In this document: one piece after another, positions 19,772 to 27,784 of the stretch | Position numbering within the stretch: the first letter of the stretch is position 1 | Layout of the letters: each line of letters opens with the position of its first letter | Origin: Thiohalobacter thiocyanaticus | GTDB lineage: Bacteria > Pseudomonadota > Gammaproteobacteria > Thiohalobacterales > Thiohalobacteraceae | DNA: 64,000 nt | Direction of reading: 5' to 3' | NCBI RefSeq assembly: GCF_002356355.1 | Contig: NZ_AP018052.1 | Span: 434,001-498,000 of the forward strand | The notes under the pieces: generated by a model | Told to the model about the DNA's origin: nothing | The model's database searches: none | Seen by the model: the letters and a program-made list of their open reading frames with translations, nothing else | Translations under genes and position numbers: made by a program

Positions 19772-20367
19772 GAGCGTTTACCCAGGTTGATCCTGCCTTC
19801 GGTCCCGTCCATGAGATTGCGGATATTGCTGCGATGGCGCCAGAACAGCAGCAACGCCATCAGTGTCACCGCGCCGGCCAGTACCGGCTCGCCCAGCCAG
19901 TAAAAGGTATAGAGGGGCGCAGCGGCGGCCGTGACCAGCGCCGACAGCGAGGAGATGCGCGTGATCACCGCCACCAGCAGCCAGGTCACCACCGCCGCCA
20001 GGCCGATCCAGCCTGAGAGCCCCAGCAGCACGCCCAGCGCGGTGGCCACACCCTTGCCGCCCCTGAAGCCGAAGAACACCGGATACAGATGGCCGAGAAA
20101 GGCCGCCAGCATCACCGCCGCCAGTACGGCCGGCTCGTCGGTGAAGGCGCGGGCGATCAGCACGGCGACCAGGCCCTTGAGCATGTCGCCGAGCAGGGTC
20201 AGCACCCCGGCCTTTTTGCCGGCCACGCGCAGCATGTTGGTCGCACCCGGGTTGCCCGAGCCCTGGGTGCGCGGATCGGCCGCGCCCAGCAGCCGGCCGA
20301 CGATGACGGCGGTGGAGAGAGAACCCAGGAGATAGGCGACAATAATCAGTACAGCGGCAGTGATCAT
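19768..20367 (-). CDS. plsY: Glycerol-3-phosphate acyltransferase PlsY
   Basis: The 199-residue integral membrane enzyme acylates glycerol-3-phosphate from acyl-phosphate, the first step of phospholipid synthesis. Its three signature loops are visible: GSGNPGATN near residue 37, HLYPVFFGFRGGKGVAT near 92-108, and the glycine-rich stretch near the end. The stop codon is provided by a dispersed repeat. It lies divergent from folB, which is a common arrangement. Confidence 0.96.
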   Translation of the reverse strand: MITAAVLIIVAYLLGSLSTAVIVGRLLGAADPRTQGSGNPGATNMLRVAGKKAGVLTLLGDMLKGLVAVLIARAFTDEPAVLAAVMLAAFLGHLYPVFFGFRGGKGVATALGVLLGLSGWIGLAAVVTWLLVAVITRISSLSALVTAAAAPLYTFYWLGEPVLAGAVTLMALLLFWRHRSNIRNLMDGTEGRINLGKRS

Positions 20368-20423
20368 GGCGCGCTATTGGACGGCTTTCGACGCGGCGGG
20401 TCAAGTGAATAGCCTGAGTCCCC

Positions 20424-20522
20424 TCCCTTGATGGGAGCACCCATAGGGCATAAAGCGGTTGGGGAGGGTGACACGGTTCGGAATCACCCCCTCTCAACCT
20501 CCCTCATCAAGGGGGAGGAGCG
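20424..20522. repeat. Imperfect inverted repeat with a CATAGGGCATAAAG core
   Basis: CCCTCCCTTGATGGGAGC is mirrored by CCTCCCTCATCAAGGGGG. The core CCCATAGGGCATAAAG also occurs at 6226-6240 inside the nosZ-nosD repeat, which links the two families. Confidence 0.6.
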
Positions 20523-20541
20523 CCCGGTCTTCTCAGACGTG

Positions 20542-20576
20542 TATCTTGTATCTTGTATCCTGCACCTTGTATCTTG
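20542..20576. repeat. Five tandem TATCTTG-type heptamers just before folB
   Basis: Units TATCTTG, TATCTTG, TATCCTG, CACCTTG and TATCTTG end five bases before the folB ATG, where a ribosome site should be. None of the units resembles a Shine-Dalgarno sequence. Confidence 0.75.
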
Positions 20577-20581
20577 TCGCA

Positions 20582-20953
20582 ATGGACATCATTTTTCTGC
20601 GCGACCTGCGCATCGAGACCGTCATCGGTATATTCGAGTGGGAACGCCGCATCCGGCAGACCATCAGCTTCGATCTGGAAATGGCCACCGACATCCGCCG
20701 GGCCGCGGCCAGCGACAGCATCGAGGACACCCTGAACTACAAGGCGGTGGCCAAGCGTCTGATCGAGTATGTCGGCAACAGCGATTTTCAGCTGGTCGAG
20801 ACCCTGGCCGAACGCGTGGCCGAAATCGTGATGCAGGAGTTCGGCGTGCCCTGGCTGCGATTGACCGTGAACAAGACCGGTGCGGTGCGCGGGGCACGCG
20901 ACGTCGGCGTGATCATCGAACGGGGTGATACTGACGGGAAGGGCGGTGGCTGA
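20582..20953 (+). CDS. folB: Dihydroneopterin aldolase
   Basis: The 123-residue enzyme splits dihydroneopterin to hydroxymethyl-dihydropterin for folate synthesis. It carries the family start LRIETVIGIFEWERR with the catalytic glutamate, TLNYKAVAKRLIEYV, and QLVETLAERVAE. The ATG at 20582 matches the usual N-terminus. An in-frame GTG at 20459 would add residues made from repeats and is unlikely. There is no ribosome site; heptamer repeats occupy its place. folK follows with an overlap. Confidence 0.95.
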   Translation: MDIIFLRDLRIETVIGIFEWERRIRQTISFDLEMATDIRRAAASDSIEDTLNYKAVAKRLIEYVGNSDFQLVETLAERVAEIVMQEFGVPWLRLTVNKTGAVRGARDVGVIIERGDTDGKGGG

Positions 20954-21434
20954 GGTCTTCGTCAGCATCGGCAGCAATATCGACCGTGAGCGCAACGTGG
21001 CGCGCGGCATCGAACTGCTGCGCGCGCGTTACGGCGAGTTGCGGCTCTCGCCTGTATACGAGACCCGTGCCGTGGGCTTCGACGGCGAGAACTTCTACAA
21101 CCTGGTCGCCGCCTTCACCACTGACGCGCCGGTCGAGGTCATCAATGACGAGTTGCACCGGATCGAGGACGCCTGCGGCCGCGATCGCAGCGGTCCCCGC
21201 TTCGCTTCCCGTACGCTGGACATCGATCTGCTGCTCTATGACAACGAAGTGCGCGAAACCGGGTCGATGACGCTGCCGCGCAGGGAGATTACCGAACAGG
21301 CCTTCGTGCTCAAGCCCCTGGCCGACATCGCCGGCGAACGCCGTCACCCGGTGCTCGGCCGGACCTACAACGAACTCTGGCAGGCCTTCGATCACAACGA
21401 ATCCGACCTGCATCAGGTTCCCTTCCCGTTCTGA
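20946..21434 (+). CDS. folK: Hydroxymethyl-dihydropterin pyrophosphokinase
   Basis: The 162-residue kinase performs the step after FolB. It shows VFVSIGSNIDRERN, the pterin-binding YETRAVGFDGENFYN, and the ATP/Mg motif RFASRTLDIDLLLYD. GTG 20946, preceded by GGGAAGG, gives the usual N-terminus and overlaps folB by eight bases. GTG 20925 is possible. The overlap indicates a folBK operon. Confidence 0.95.
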   Translation: MAEVFVSIGSNIDRERNVARGIELLRARYGELRLSPVYETRAVGFDGENFYNLVAAFTTDAPVEVINDELHRIEDACGRDRSGPRFASRTLDIDLLLYDNEVRETGSMTLPRREITEQAFVLKPLADIAGERRHPVLGRTYNELWQAFDHNESDLHQVPFPF

Positions 21435-21449
21435 TGCTGCGTGTACCTA

Positions 21450-22649
21450 ATGGCGGGATCTGAGGGCCTTTCTCCCTGGCGGATCCCGGCCGACTGGCCC
21501 GCGCCGGCGCCCGAAGCCCTGGACGTCAGCGAACGCCTGGTCGAGGTGCTGCGCGCACGCATGAACGAGGCCGGTGGCAGCCTGGCGTTCGCCGACTACA
21601 TGTACATCGTCCTGTACGCGCCCGGCCTGGGCTACTACAGCGCCGGCGCACGCAAGTTCGGCGAAGCGGGCGATTTCATCACCGCGCCGGAACTGTCGCC
21701 CCTGTTTTCGCAGTGCGTGGCCGCCAGTTGCGCGGCTGTGCTGGAGGCCCTGCCCCATGGCGCTGTACTGGAACTGGGCGCCGGCAGCGGCACGCTGGCG
21801 GTGGAGGTGCTGCGCAGTCTGCAGGAGCAGAAGCGGCTGCCCGAAAGCTATCTGATTCTGGAGCCCAGCGCGGACCTGCGCCAGCGCCAGCGCCAGCGTC
21901 TGGAACAGGAACTGCCGACGCTGCTCGATCGCGTGACCTGGCTGGATCGGCCGCCGGAAGCCTTTGCCGGCGTGCTGGTCGCCAACGAGGTGCTGGATGC
22001 GCTGCCGGTCGAGTTGTTTCACTGGGACGGCAGCGAGGTGCGGCTGCGCCGGGTGCAGTGGGAAGGGAGCGGCTTCGGCTGGACTGACGCGCCCGCCGAT
22101 GCCGGCCTGGCGGAACAGGTCCGGCACCTGGCCGGGCAGTATGCCTGGCCGCCGGACTATCACTCGGAGCGCGCGGCCTGGCTGTCCGGCTGGCTGGGTG
22201 AGCTGGCAGCTGGTCTGACGCGGGGCGCGATGCTGTTCATCGATTACGGCTATCCGCGCGGGGAGTATTATCATCCCCAGCGCGCCAGCGGCACCCTGAT
22301 GTGCCATTACCGGCACCGCGCCCACCCCGACCCGCTGCGGTTGCCGGGGCTGCAGGACATCACCGCCCATGTGGATTTCACCGCGGTGGCGGAGACGGCC
22401 GACGCGGCCGGGCTGCGGGTCGCCGGCTTCACCGATCAGGCGCATTACCTGATCGATACCGGCATCGAGGAACGGATGGCCGAGGTCTCCGGACAGGATC
22501 CGGTCGCCGGCATGCGCCTGGCCCAGCAGGTGCGCCAGCTGATGCTGCCCGGGGAGATGGGCGAGCGCTTCAAGGCGATGCTGCTGACGCGTGATTGCGA
22601 TGCGGCGGTGCCCGGCTTCCGGCAGCAGGATCTGCGCAACCGGCTGTAA
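21450..22649 (+). CDS. MidA/NDUFAF7-type SAM-dependent methyltransferase
   Basis: The roughly 400-residue protein has the COG1565 pattern: an N-terminal GGSLAFADYMYIVLYAPGLG, EAGDFITAPELSPLF, and the SAM-binding glycine motif LELGAGSGTLA, followed by LVANEVLDALPV. Eukaryotic NDUFAF7 dimethylates an arginine of complex I; the bacterial target is not established. The gene follows folK by 15 bp and is probably cotranscribed. The GTG at 21441 is an alternative start. Confidence 0.9.
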   Translation: MAGSEGLSPWRIPADWPAPAPEALDVSERLVEVLRARMNEAGGSLAFADYMYIVLYAPGLGYYSAGARKFGEAGDFITAPELSPLFSQCVAASCAAVLEALPHGAVLELGAGSGTLAVEVLRSLQEQKRLPESYLILEPSADLRQRQRQRLEQELPTLLDRVTWLDRPPEAFAGVLVANEVLDALPVELFHWDGSEVRLRRVQWEGSGFGWTDAPADAGLAEQVRHLAGQYAWPPDYHSERAAWLSGWLGELAAGLTRGAMLFIDYGYPRGEYYHPQRASGTLMCHYRHRAHPDPLRLPGLQDITAHVDFTAVAETADAAGLRVAGFTDQAHYLIDTGIEERMAEVSGQDPVAGMRLAQQVRQLMLPGEMGERFKAMLLTRDCDAAVPGFRQQDLRNRL

Positions 22650-22734
22650 GATGAGCGCCCAGGGAGGTGGGGTGCAGGGAATGCCGCCTCCCGAAGTTGC
22701 ATAACATGAATTACAACATCAACAAGGCAACTCC

Positions 22735-23532
22735 ATGGACCTGATCCAGACCCTGGCCCTGGCCCTGCTGCAGGGCCTGACCGAATTCCTGCCGATCTCC
22801 TCCTCGGCGCACCTCATCCTGCTGCCGGTGCTGCTGGGATGGGAGGATCAGGGTCTGGCCTTCGACGTGGCGGTGCACGTGGGCACCCTGCTGGCGGTGG
22901 TCGCCTATTTCCGCGTTGAACTGCGGCGCATGCTGGGTGACTGGCTGGGCTCGCTGGCCGGCGGCGGGCAGACTGCCGACAGCCGCCTGGCCTGGGCGGT
23001 GGGCTTTGGCACCATCCCGGTGGGCCTGGCCGGGTTGCTGTTCGCCGATGCCATCGAACTGCACCTGCGCAGCCCGCTGGTGATCGCGACGACCACCGTG
23101 CTGTTCGGTCTGCTGCTGTGGTGGTCGGACCGCGGCGGCGCGCGTCGCCGGAATGAATACAGTCTCAACTGGAGGGATGTGCTGGTGATCGGCTGCGCCC
23201 AGGCGCTGGCCCTGATTCCGGGTACCTCGCGTTCGGGTATCACCATGACCGCGGCCCTGATGCTGGGGCTGAGCCGCGAGGGCGCGGCGCGCTTTTCCTT
23301 TCTGCTGTCGATCCCGGTGATCCTGCTGGCCGGTGGTTTCGAGACCCACGAGCTGTTCCAGCAGGCCGGGCCGGTGGACTGGCGGGCCCTGGGCGTCGGT
23401 ACGCTGGTCTCGGCTGTCAGCGCCTACCTGTGCATTCACTTCTTCCTCAAGCTGGTCGCGCGCATCGGCCTGACGCCCTTCGTGATCTATCGGCTGCTGC
23501 TGGGGGCCTACCTGTTCTGGGTGTTCGCCTGA
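22735..23532 (+). CDS. uppP: Undecaprenyl-diphosphatase UppP/BacA
   Basis: The 265-residue membrane phosphatase recycles the lipid carrier for peptidoglycan. It has the two signature loops: [14 protein letters not shown] near residues 14-28 and [13 protein letters not shown] near 163-176. About eight helices are visible. It lies 85 bp after the methyltransferase. Confidence 0.97.
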   Translation: MDLIQTLALALLQGLTEFLPISSSAHLILLPVLLGWEDQGLAFDVAVHVGTLLAVVAYFRVELRRMLGDWLGSLAGGGQTADSRLAWAVGFGTIPVGLAGLLFADAIELHLRSPLVIATTTVLFGLLLWWSDRGGARRRNEYSLNWRDVLVIGCAQALALIPGTSRSGITMTAALMLGLSREGAARFSFLLSIPVILLAGGFETHELFQQAGPVDWRALGVGTLVSAVSAYLCIHFFLKLVARIGLTPFVIYRLLLGAYLFWVFA

Positions 23533-23674
23533 CCGGCGTTGTCAGGAATATTAACAAACACTGAAATTTATTAACTTACTGAATTAAAACAAAAAGTAAT
23601 CCTGCCGCCTGTCGGTCAGATTTACGTATTGGCGGATAGGCATGGTTAAAACAGGGTATTTTTATTGCTAACCG

Positions 23675-23695
23675 ACTGTTTTTGAAAGAAACAGT
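23675..23695. promoter_or_regulatory. Inverted repeat upstream of the sigma-54 promoter
   Basis: ACTGTTT-TTGAAAG-AAACAGT is a perfect 7-bp inverted repeat only seven bases upstream of the -24 element. It could bind an activator or integration factor; this is inference. Confidence 0.4.
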
Positions 23696-23701
23696 GAGTT
23701 C

Positions 23702-23716
23702 TGGCACGCATCCTGC
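23702..23716 (+). promoter_or_regulatory. Sigma-54 promoter before the PEP-CTERM-like gene
   Basis: TGGCACG-CATC-CTGC differs from the -24/-12 consensus TGGCACG-N4-TTGC at one base. It lies 42 bases before the ATG at 23758 in an AT-rich gap of 225 bases. Confidence 0.7.
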
Positions 23717-23757
23717 CTATTAGCGATTACTTATTTACTGATTTTCGGGTGTGCGCC

Positions 23758-24000
23758 ATGCTCCGCTTTCGCTGCCAGTGCCTCGGTTTCCTCTTCGGCC
23801 TCATGCTCAGTATGGGGGTGTCGGCTGCCACCGGCTGGCTGGTGGTGGAAGAGATGCCGGCGCGCTCCGTGCCCCTGTCCGCCCCGGCGGCCAGCTTCGC
23901 CGACCGCGAAGCCGTGCCGTCGCCCCTGCCGCTGATCCTGATGGCCTCGGGTCTGCTGGGGCTGGTGCTGGTGGTCGGGAAGGCGCGCGGCCGGGTATAA
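23758..24000 (+). CDS. Small exported protein with a PEP-CTERM-like tail
   Basis: The 80-residue protein has an N-terminal signal peptide (FGLMLSMGVSAATG), a short proline- and alanine-rich middle, and a C-terminal end that looks like a sorting signal: VPSPLPL, a hydrophobic helix ILMASGLLGLVLVV and the basic tail GKARGRV. PEP-CTERM proteins carry VPEP, a helix and an arginine cluster and are cut by exosortase. Here the motif is VPSP. Genes of this class often depend on sigma-54 with the PrsK/PrsR system, and a -24/-12 promoter is present. The function is unknown. No exosortase gene is in the window. Confidence 0.6.
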   Translation: MLRFRCQCLGFLFGLMLSMGVSAATGWLVVEEMPARSVPLSAPAASFADREAVPSPLPLILMASGLLGLVLVVGKARGRV

Positions 24001-24024
24001 CCGCCCGGATCGGTTTTCCCGCTC

Positions 24025-25251
24025 CTACACGAAACCGGTTTTCACCTCCCGGATCGCCACGATCCGCTTTTCCCGTAACCGCTCCCCCACCGCCGGACCG
24101 GTCAGGCCCTGTGCCACCAGTTCGCGCGCATTGATGGCAGCGGCCGCGGCGAAGGCCGCGCGCAGATAGTCGGCCTGTGGATAGGGGGCGTCCGCGCGCC
24201 CGGCTCGGCCGCGGTGGTCGGCCTCGCAGGCGAGCAGGAACAACTCCAGCCGTTCCGGACGGCGGAAGACATCCAGCGAATCGAACAGGTCCTGCACCGA
24301 GGCCGGGCGCAGTTCCAGCGCGCGGTGGCACTGGGTGTGGTGACGCGCGACCAGCCGGGCCAGGTCGCGGTACTCGTTGGGGATCTTCAGTCGCGCGCAC
24401 ATCGTCTCGATCAGTTCGACGCTGCGCGCTTCGTGGCCGATATGCCGCGGCAACTCATCGGCCGGGGTCTCGCCCTTGCCCAGGTCATGCACGAGGGCGG
24501 CGAAGCGCACCCGCGGATCGGGACTCAGACGCGCGGCCTGCTCCAACACCAGCAGACAGTGCACGCCGGTGTCGATCTCGGGATGGGCATGCGCGGGCTG
24601 CTCCACCCCGAACAGCCGATCCAGTTCGGGGAAGACATGGGCCAGTGCACCGCAGCGGCGCAGCACGTCGAAGAACTCCCCCGGCCGGTCCTCGCCCAGT
24701 GCCTTCAGCGTTTCCGCCCATACCCGCTCCGGCACCAGGGCATCGACCTCGCCGGAAGCGACCATGCGCTTCATCAGGGCGTGGGTGCCGTGCGCGACCT
24801 TGAAGCCCCACTTGCCGAAGCGGGCCTTGAAGCGAGCCAGACGCAGGATACGCACCGGGTCTTCGGCGAAGGCGCTGGAGACGTGACGCAGCAGGCCTGC
24901 GTCCAGGTCTTCGCGTCCGTTGAAGGGGTCGATCAGGTTGCCCGCGGCGTCCTCGGCCATGGCATTGATGGTGAGGTCGCGACGTCTGAGGTCTTCCTCC
25001 AGCGTGACATCGGGCGCGGCATGAAAGGCGAAGCCGGTATAGCCCGGGCCGGTCTTGCGCTCGGTGCGCGCCAGGGCGTATTCCTCCCCGGTCTCGGGAT
25101 GCAGGAATACGGGGAAGTCCTTGCCCACCGGTTTGTAGCCCAGATCCAGCATCTGCTGCGGCGTGGCGCCGACCACCACCCAGTCGCGCTCCCTGACCGG
25201 CAGTCCCAGCAGCTTGTCGCGCACGGCGCCGCCGACCAGATAGATCTCCAT
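24025..25251 (-). CDS. cca: Multifunctional CCA-adding enzyme
   Basis: The 408-residue protein has the nucleotidyltransferase head (YLVGGAVRDKLLGLPVRERD), the RRRDLTINAMA motif, the RNA-binding neck (EDPVRILRLARFKARF) and a C-terminal HD phosphohydrolase domain (FAALVHDLGKGET and ARHHTQCHRALEL). It repairs or adds CCA ends on tRNA. The HD domain marks the gammaproteobacterial long form. It converges on the PEP-CTERM-like gene with a 24-bp gap. Confidence 0.97.
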   Translation of the reverse strand: MEIYLVGGAVRDKLLGLPVRERDWVVVGATPQQMLDLGYKPVGKDFPVFLHPETGEEYALARTERKTGPGYTGFAFHAAPDVTLEEDLRRRDLTINAMAEDAAGNLIDPFNGREDLDAGLLRHVSSAFAEDPVRILRLARFKARFGKWGFKVAHGTHALMKRMVASGEVDALVPERVWAETLKALGEDRPGEFFDVLRRCGALAHVFPELDRLFGVEQPAHAHPEIDTGVHCLLVLEQAARLSPDPRVRFAALVHDLGKGETPADELPRHIGHEARSVELIETMCARLKIPNEYRDLARLVARHHTQCHRALELRPASVQDLFDSLDVFRRPERLELFLLACEADHRGRAGRADAPYPQADYLRAAFAAAAAINARELVAQGLTGPAVGERLREKRIVAIREVKTGFV

Positions 25252-25272
25252 GCCATATCCTTTGTGTTGGGA

Positions 25273-25429
25273 TGGCCACGGAATACACGGAAAAACACAG
25301 AATAGAATGTAGGTTGGGTTGGGTGCGCAATACCGTAACCCAACATGTCGCGGGTTGTCGGGTTATGCTGCGCTAACCCGACCTGCGGGCTTTATGATTT
25401 CGTGTCTTTCCGTGTGCTTTCGTGGCGAT
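25273..25429. repeat. Nested repeats between cca and the NDUFA9-like gene
   Basis: The outer arms CCACGGAATACACGG and TTTCCGTGTGCTTTCGTGG flank an inner GTAGGTTGGGTTGGG and GGTTATGCTGCGCTAACCC palindrome. This is the same build as at 17526 and 53342 but with a different outer family. Confidence 0.7.
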
Positions 25430-25435
25430 TGTTGT

Positions 25436-26404
25436 TCACCGCCGCGCCTGCGCCCGGAACCCCTGATAGCGCCGGCGCGAGGCGCGGTTGCCGAGATAGC
25501 CCGGCACCACCGCGGCAATGGCGGTGGGAGTGATACCGAGATCGAGCAGACAGTTCTCGTGACAGATGCCCTCCTTCTGCAGCGACCAGAAGTTGTCGCG
25601 CGAAAAGGGCTTGCCGGGCACGAATTCCAGCAGCCGCGCCTGCAGCCAGGAGGTGGTGTTGCCCAGCCGCAGCACCCGGCGCCTGAGTCCGGCGACGCGG
25701 GCGGTGTATTCCACCAGCTGCTGCAGGGTGTGGGTCTCGGGGCCGCAGATGTCGCAGTGCCGACCGATGGTGGCCGGATCCTGCAGGCTGCGGGCAAAGG
25801 CCTCGACCACGTCGCCGACGTAGACCGGCGATATCTTCGCATCCGGACAGGCCAGCGGAAACAGCCAGGGTGTCAGTCCGAGCAGGCTGTGGAAGCGGTT
25901 GAAGAAGCTGTCGTCGGGGCCGAAGATCACCGAGGGGCGGAAGCTGGTCACCAGCATGCCGTCGCTGGCGGCGGCATGGACCAGATCCTCGGCCACGCCC
26001 TTGGTGCGCAGGTAATGACTGTGTTCCTCGCGCGGGTGGGCATTGAGCGCGCTCATGTGCAGCAGCCGGCGGGTGCCGGTGACATTGCAGGCGCTGAGGA
26101 TCCTGCGCGGCAGTTCCACATGCGCACGCTCGAAGCCGCTGCCGTCGCTGCCGGATTCGTTGAGGATGCCGACCAGGTTGATGACCGCGTCTGCGCCCTG
26201 AATCAGTTCGCGCAGGGCGCGGGTGTCGTAGACATCGGTCTCGATCAGTTTGATGCGCGGATTGACCAGCAGTTCGCGGTGGCGCTCGCGGTGCCGGGTC
26301 GGGATGCGGACATAGTGTCCGTCACGGGTGAGTCGCTGGGCCAGGTGTCGGCCCACAAATCCGGTACCGCCGAAGATGCAGACGGTTTTTGTTGTTGTAT
26401 GCAT
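25436..26404 (-). CDS. NDUFA9-like NAD(P)-binding epimerase-family protein
   Basis: The 322-residue extended-SDR protein starts with the Rossmann motif CIFGGTGFVGRHLAQRL and continues with AVINLVGILNE and LLHMSALNA, the pattern of the complex I NDUFA9 subfamily (atypical, lacking a full YxxxK). It binds NAD(P) and its bacterial role is unsettled. Neighbours are cca and an Mrp-type antiporter operon, on the same strand, so a link to membrane energetics is possible but unproved. Confidence 0.85.
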   Translation of the reverse strand: MHTTTKTVCIFGGTGFVGRHLAQRLTRDGHYVRIPTRHRERHRELLVNPRIKLIETDVYDTRALRELIQGADAVINLVGILNESGSDGSGFERAHVELPRRILSACNVTGTRRLLHMSALNAHPREEHSHYLRTKGVAEDLVHAAASDGMLVTSFRPSVIFGPDDSFFNRFHSLLGLTPWLFPLACPDAKISPVYVGDVVEAFARSLQDPATIGRHCDICGPETHTLQQLVEYTARVAGLRRRVLRLGNTTSWLQARLLEFVPGKPFSRDNFWSLQKEGICHENCLLDLGITPTAIAAVVPGYLGNRASRRRYQGFRAQARR

Positions 26405-26536
26405 TCAGCCCCCCTTGGTAAGGCAACCCTGCCATAGTGGCGAGACTGCCGGAGCCGGTCAAGCCGGCACAGCAGGATGGGTGAAGCGAGGCGCAATCCA
26501 ACAGGGTGAGATCCGGCCATCGTTGCAGCTGTCGTT

Positions 26537-27784
26537 TCAGGCCAGCAGGCCAAGCACCAGTCCCAGCAGTGCCAGCGCCATGATCACCCAGGGCCAGCGG
26601 GCGACCCGGGTCCCGGGCCCCGGCAGCGGGGTGAGCGTGATGCCCGGCAGCGGCCGGGACGGGCGCAGCTGCGCCAGGCCGTCCAGCAGCCGCCGGTGCA
26701 GATGCCCGAGCCGCGGCTGCAGGCGTGCCAGCCAGGTCCAGGGCGGTTCCTCATCAAGCGTTTCCGCCGGCGTGACCGGTTGGCGCCACAGCAGCAGGGC
26801 CGGCAGCAGGCCGGCCAGGGCCAGCAGCACCGGGGCCAGCCCGGCGGCGCCCGCCCGGCCGGGCGCCGTTATCAGGAACTGGCCGAAGCCCAGCAGCAGA
26901 GCGCCGCCCAGGGCCAGCACCAGCCAGCCGGGCCGGCGCACCGGCTGCGGTTGCCGCAGGGCCTGGACCAGGGCGTAGACCAGGGCCGCCGCGCCCAGAC
27001 CGCGGCAGACCTGCCCCGCGATTTCCAGCCCCTGGCCGGCCGGCAGCCAGCGCCACAGCCCCAGCAGGGCCATGACCACCGGTCCGCCCATCAGCAGCAG
27101 CCGTGCCGGCGGCGCGGCCGTGCGCAGGGCAGCCGTGACCCAGATGTGCAGCGGCCAGATCCCCGCCTTGAGCAGGAAGGCGAGCAGCACCAGGCCGCTG
27201 TACAGCGTGGCCGGGTCACCCTCGAGACGATAGTCGAACCCCGCGAAGCGCTGTGTCTCCTGCAGGTAGGCCGCCAGCAGCAGGGCCTCGAACAGCAGCA
27301 GGTCGGCCAGGATCAGCGCCACGATGTACAGGCGGGCCGCGCGCAGCGCGCCGGCCCCGCCACCCTGGACCAGCAGGCCGAAGAAGCCGTAGCCGAGCAG
27401 GGTGGAAAAGCACAGAAAGCCCACCGGTTCGCTGGCCAGTATCATCCCCGTCTGGCCGCTGAAGGTGATCAACAGCAGGGTGTAGGTGGCGGGCCGTTGC
27501 AGCGGATCGAGCCGGGCCGTCAGCCGGCCCGCCGCCAGCCACAGCAGCAGGCTCATGCCCAGCAGCCAGCGCCGGCCGGCATCCAGTTCCAGGCCGCTGC
27601 CGAACACGATCCAGGGCATGTCCAGTGCCGCTGCCCCGGGCGTGATCAGTATCAGCGCGGCCGGCGCCAGCGCCAGCGCCAGCAGCCAGGGCTGGGGCAG
27701 ATGCCGGGACACGCCCGGCAGGGCCACCAGCAGGGGCCAGGCCAGGATCAGCCAGAGTCCGATATCCTGCAGCAGTTCAGTCAT
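26537..27784 (-). CDS. Third, divergent NuoN/MrpD-like antiporter subunit
   Basis: This 415-residue membrane protein is the last of three antiporter-like subunits in the operon. It keeps an acidic helix (ADLLLFEALLLAA) and the motif FLLKAGIWPLHIWVTAAL with its lysine. The region where true MrpD and NuoN have the second lysine (VSALLSALVVKA in the gene at 29273) reads RLLLMGGPVVMALLG here. A long charged C-terminal extension is unusual. It overlaps the upstream gene by eight bases. It may be a structural or partly active proton channel. Confidence 0.75.
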   Translation of the reverse strand: MTELLQDIGLWLILAWPLLVALPGVSRHLPQPWLLALALAPAALILITPGAAALDMPWIVFGSGLELDAGRRWLLGMSLLLWLAAGRLTARLDPLQRPATYTLLLITFSGQTGMILASEPVGFLCFSTLLGYGFFGLLVQGGGAGALRAARLYIVALILADLLLFEALLLAAYLQETQRFAGFDYRLEGDPATLYSGLVLLAFLLKAGIWPLHIWVTAALRTAAPPARLLLMGGPVVMALLGLWRWLPAGQGLEIAGQVCRGLGAAALVYALVQALRQPQPVRRPGWLVLALGGALLLGFGQFLITAPGRAGAAGLAPVLLALAGLLPALLLWRQPVTPAETLDEEPPWTWLARLQPRLGHLHRRLLDGLAQLRPSRPLPGITLTPLPGPGTRVARWPWVIMALALLGLVLGLLA

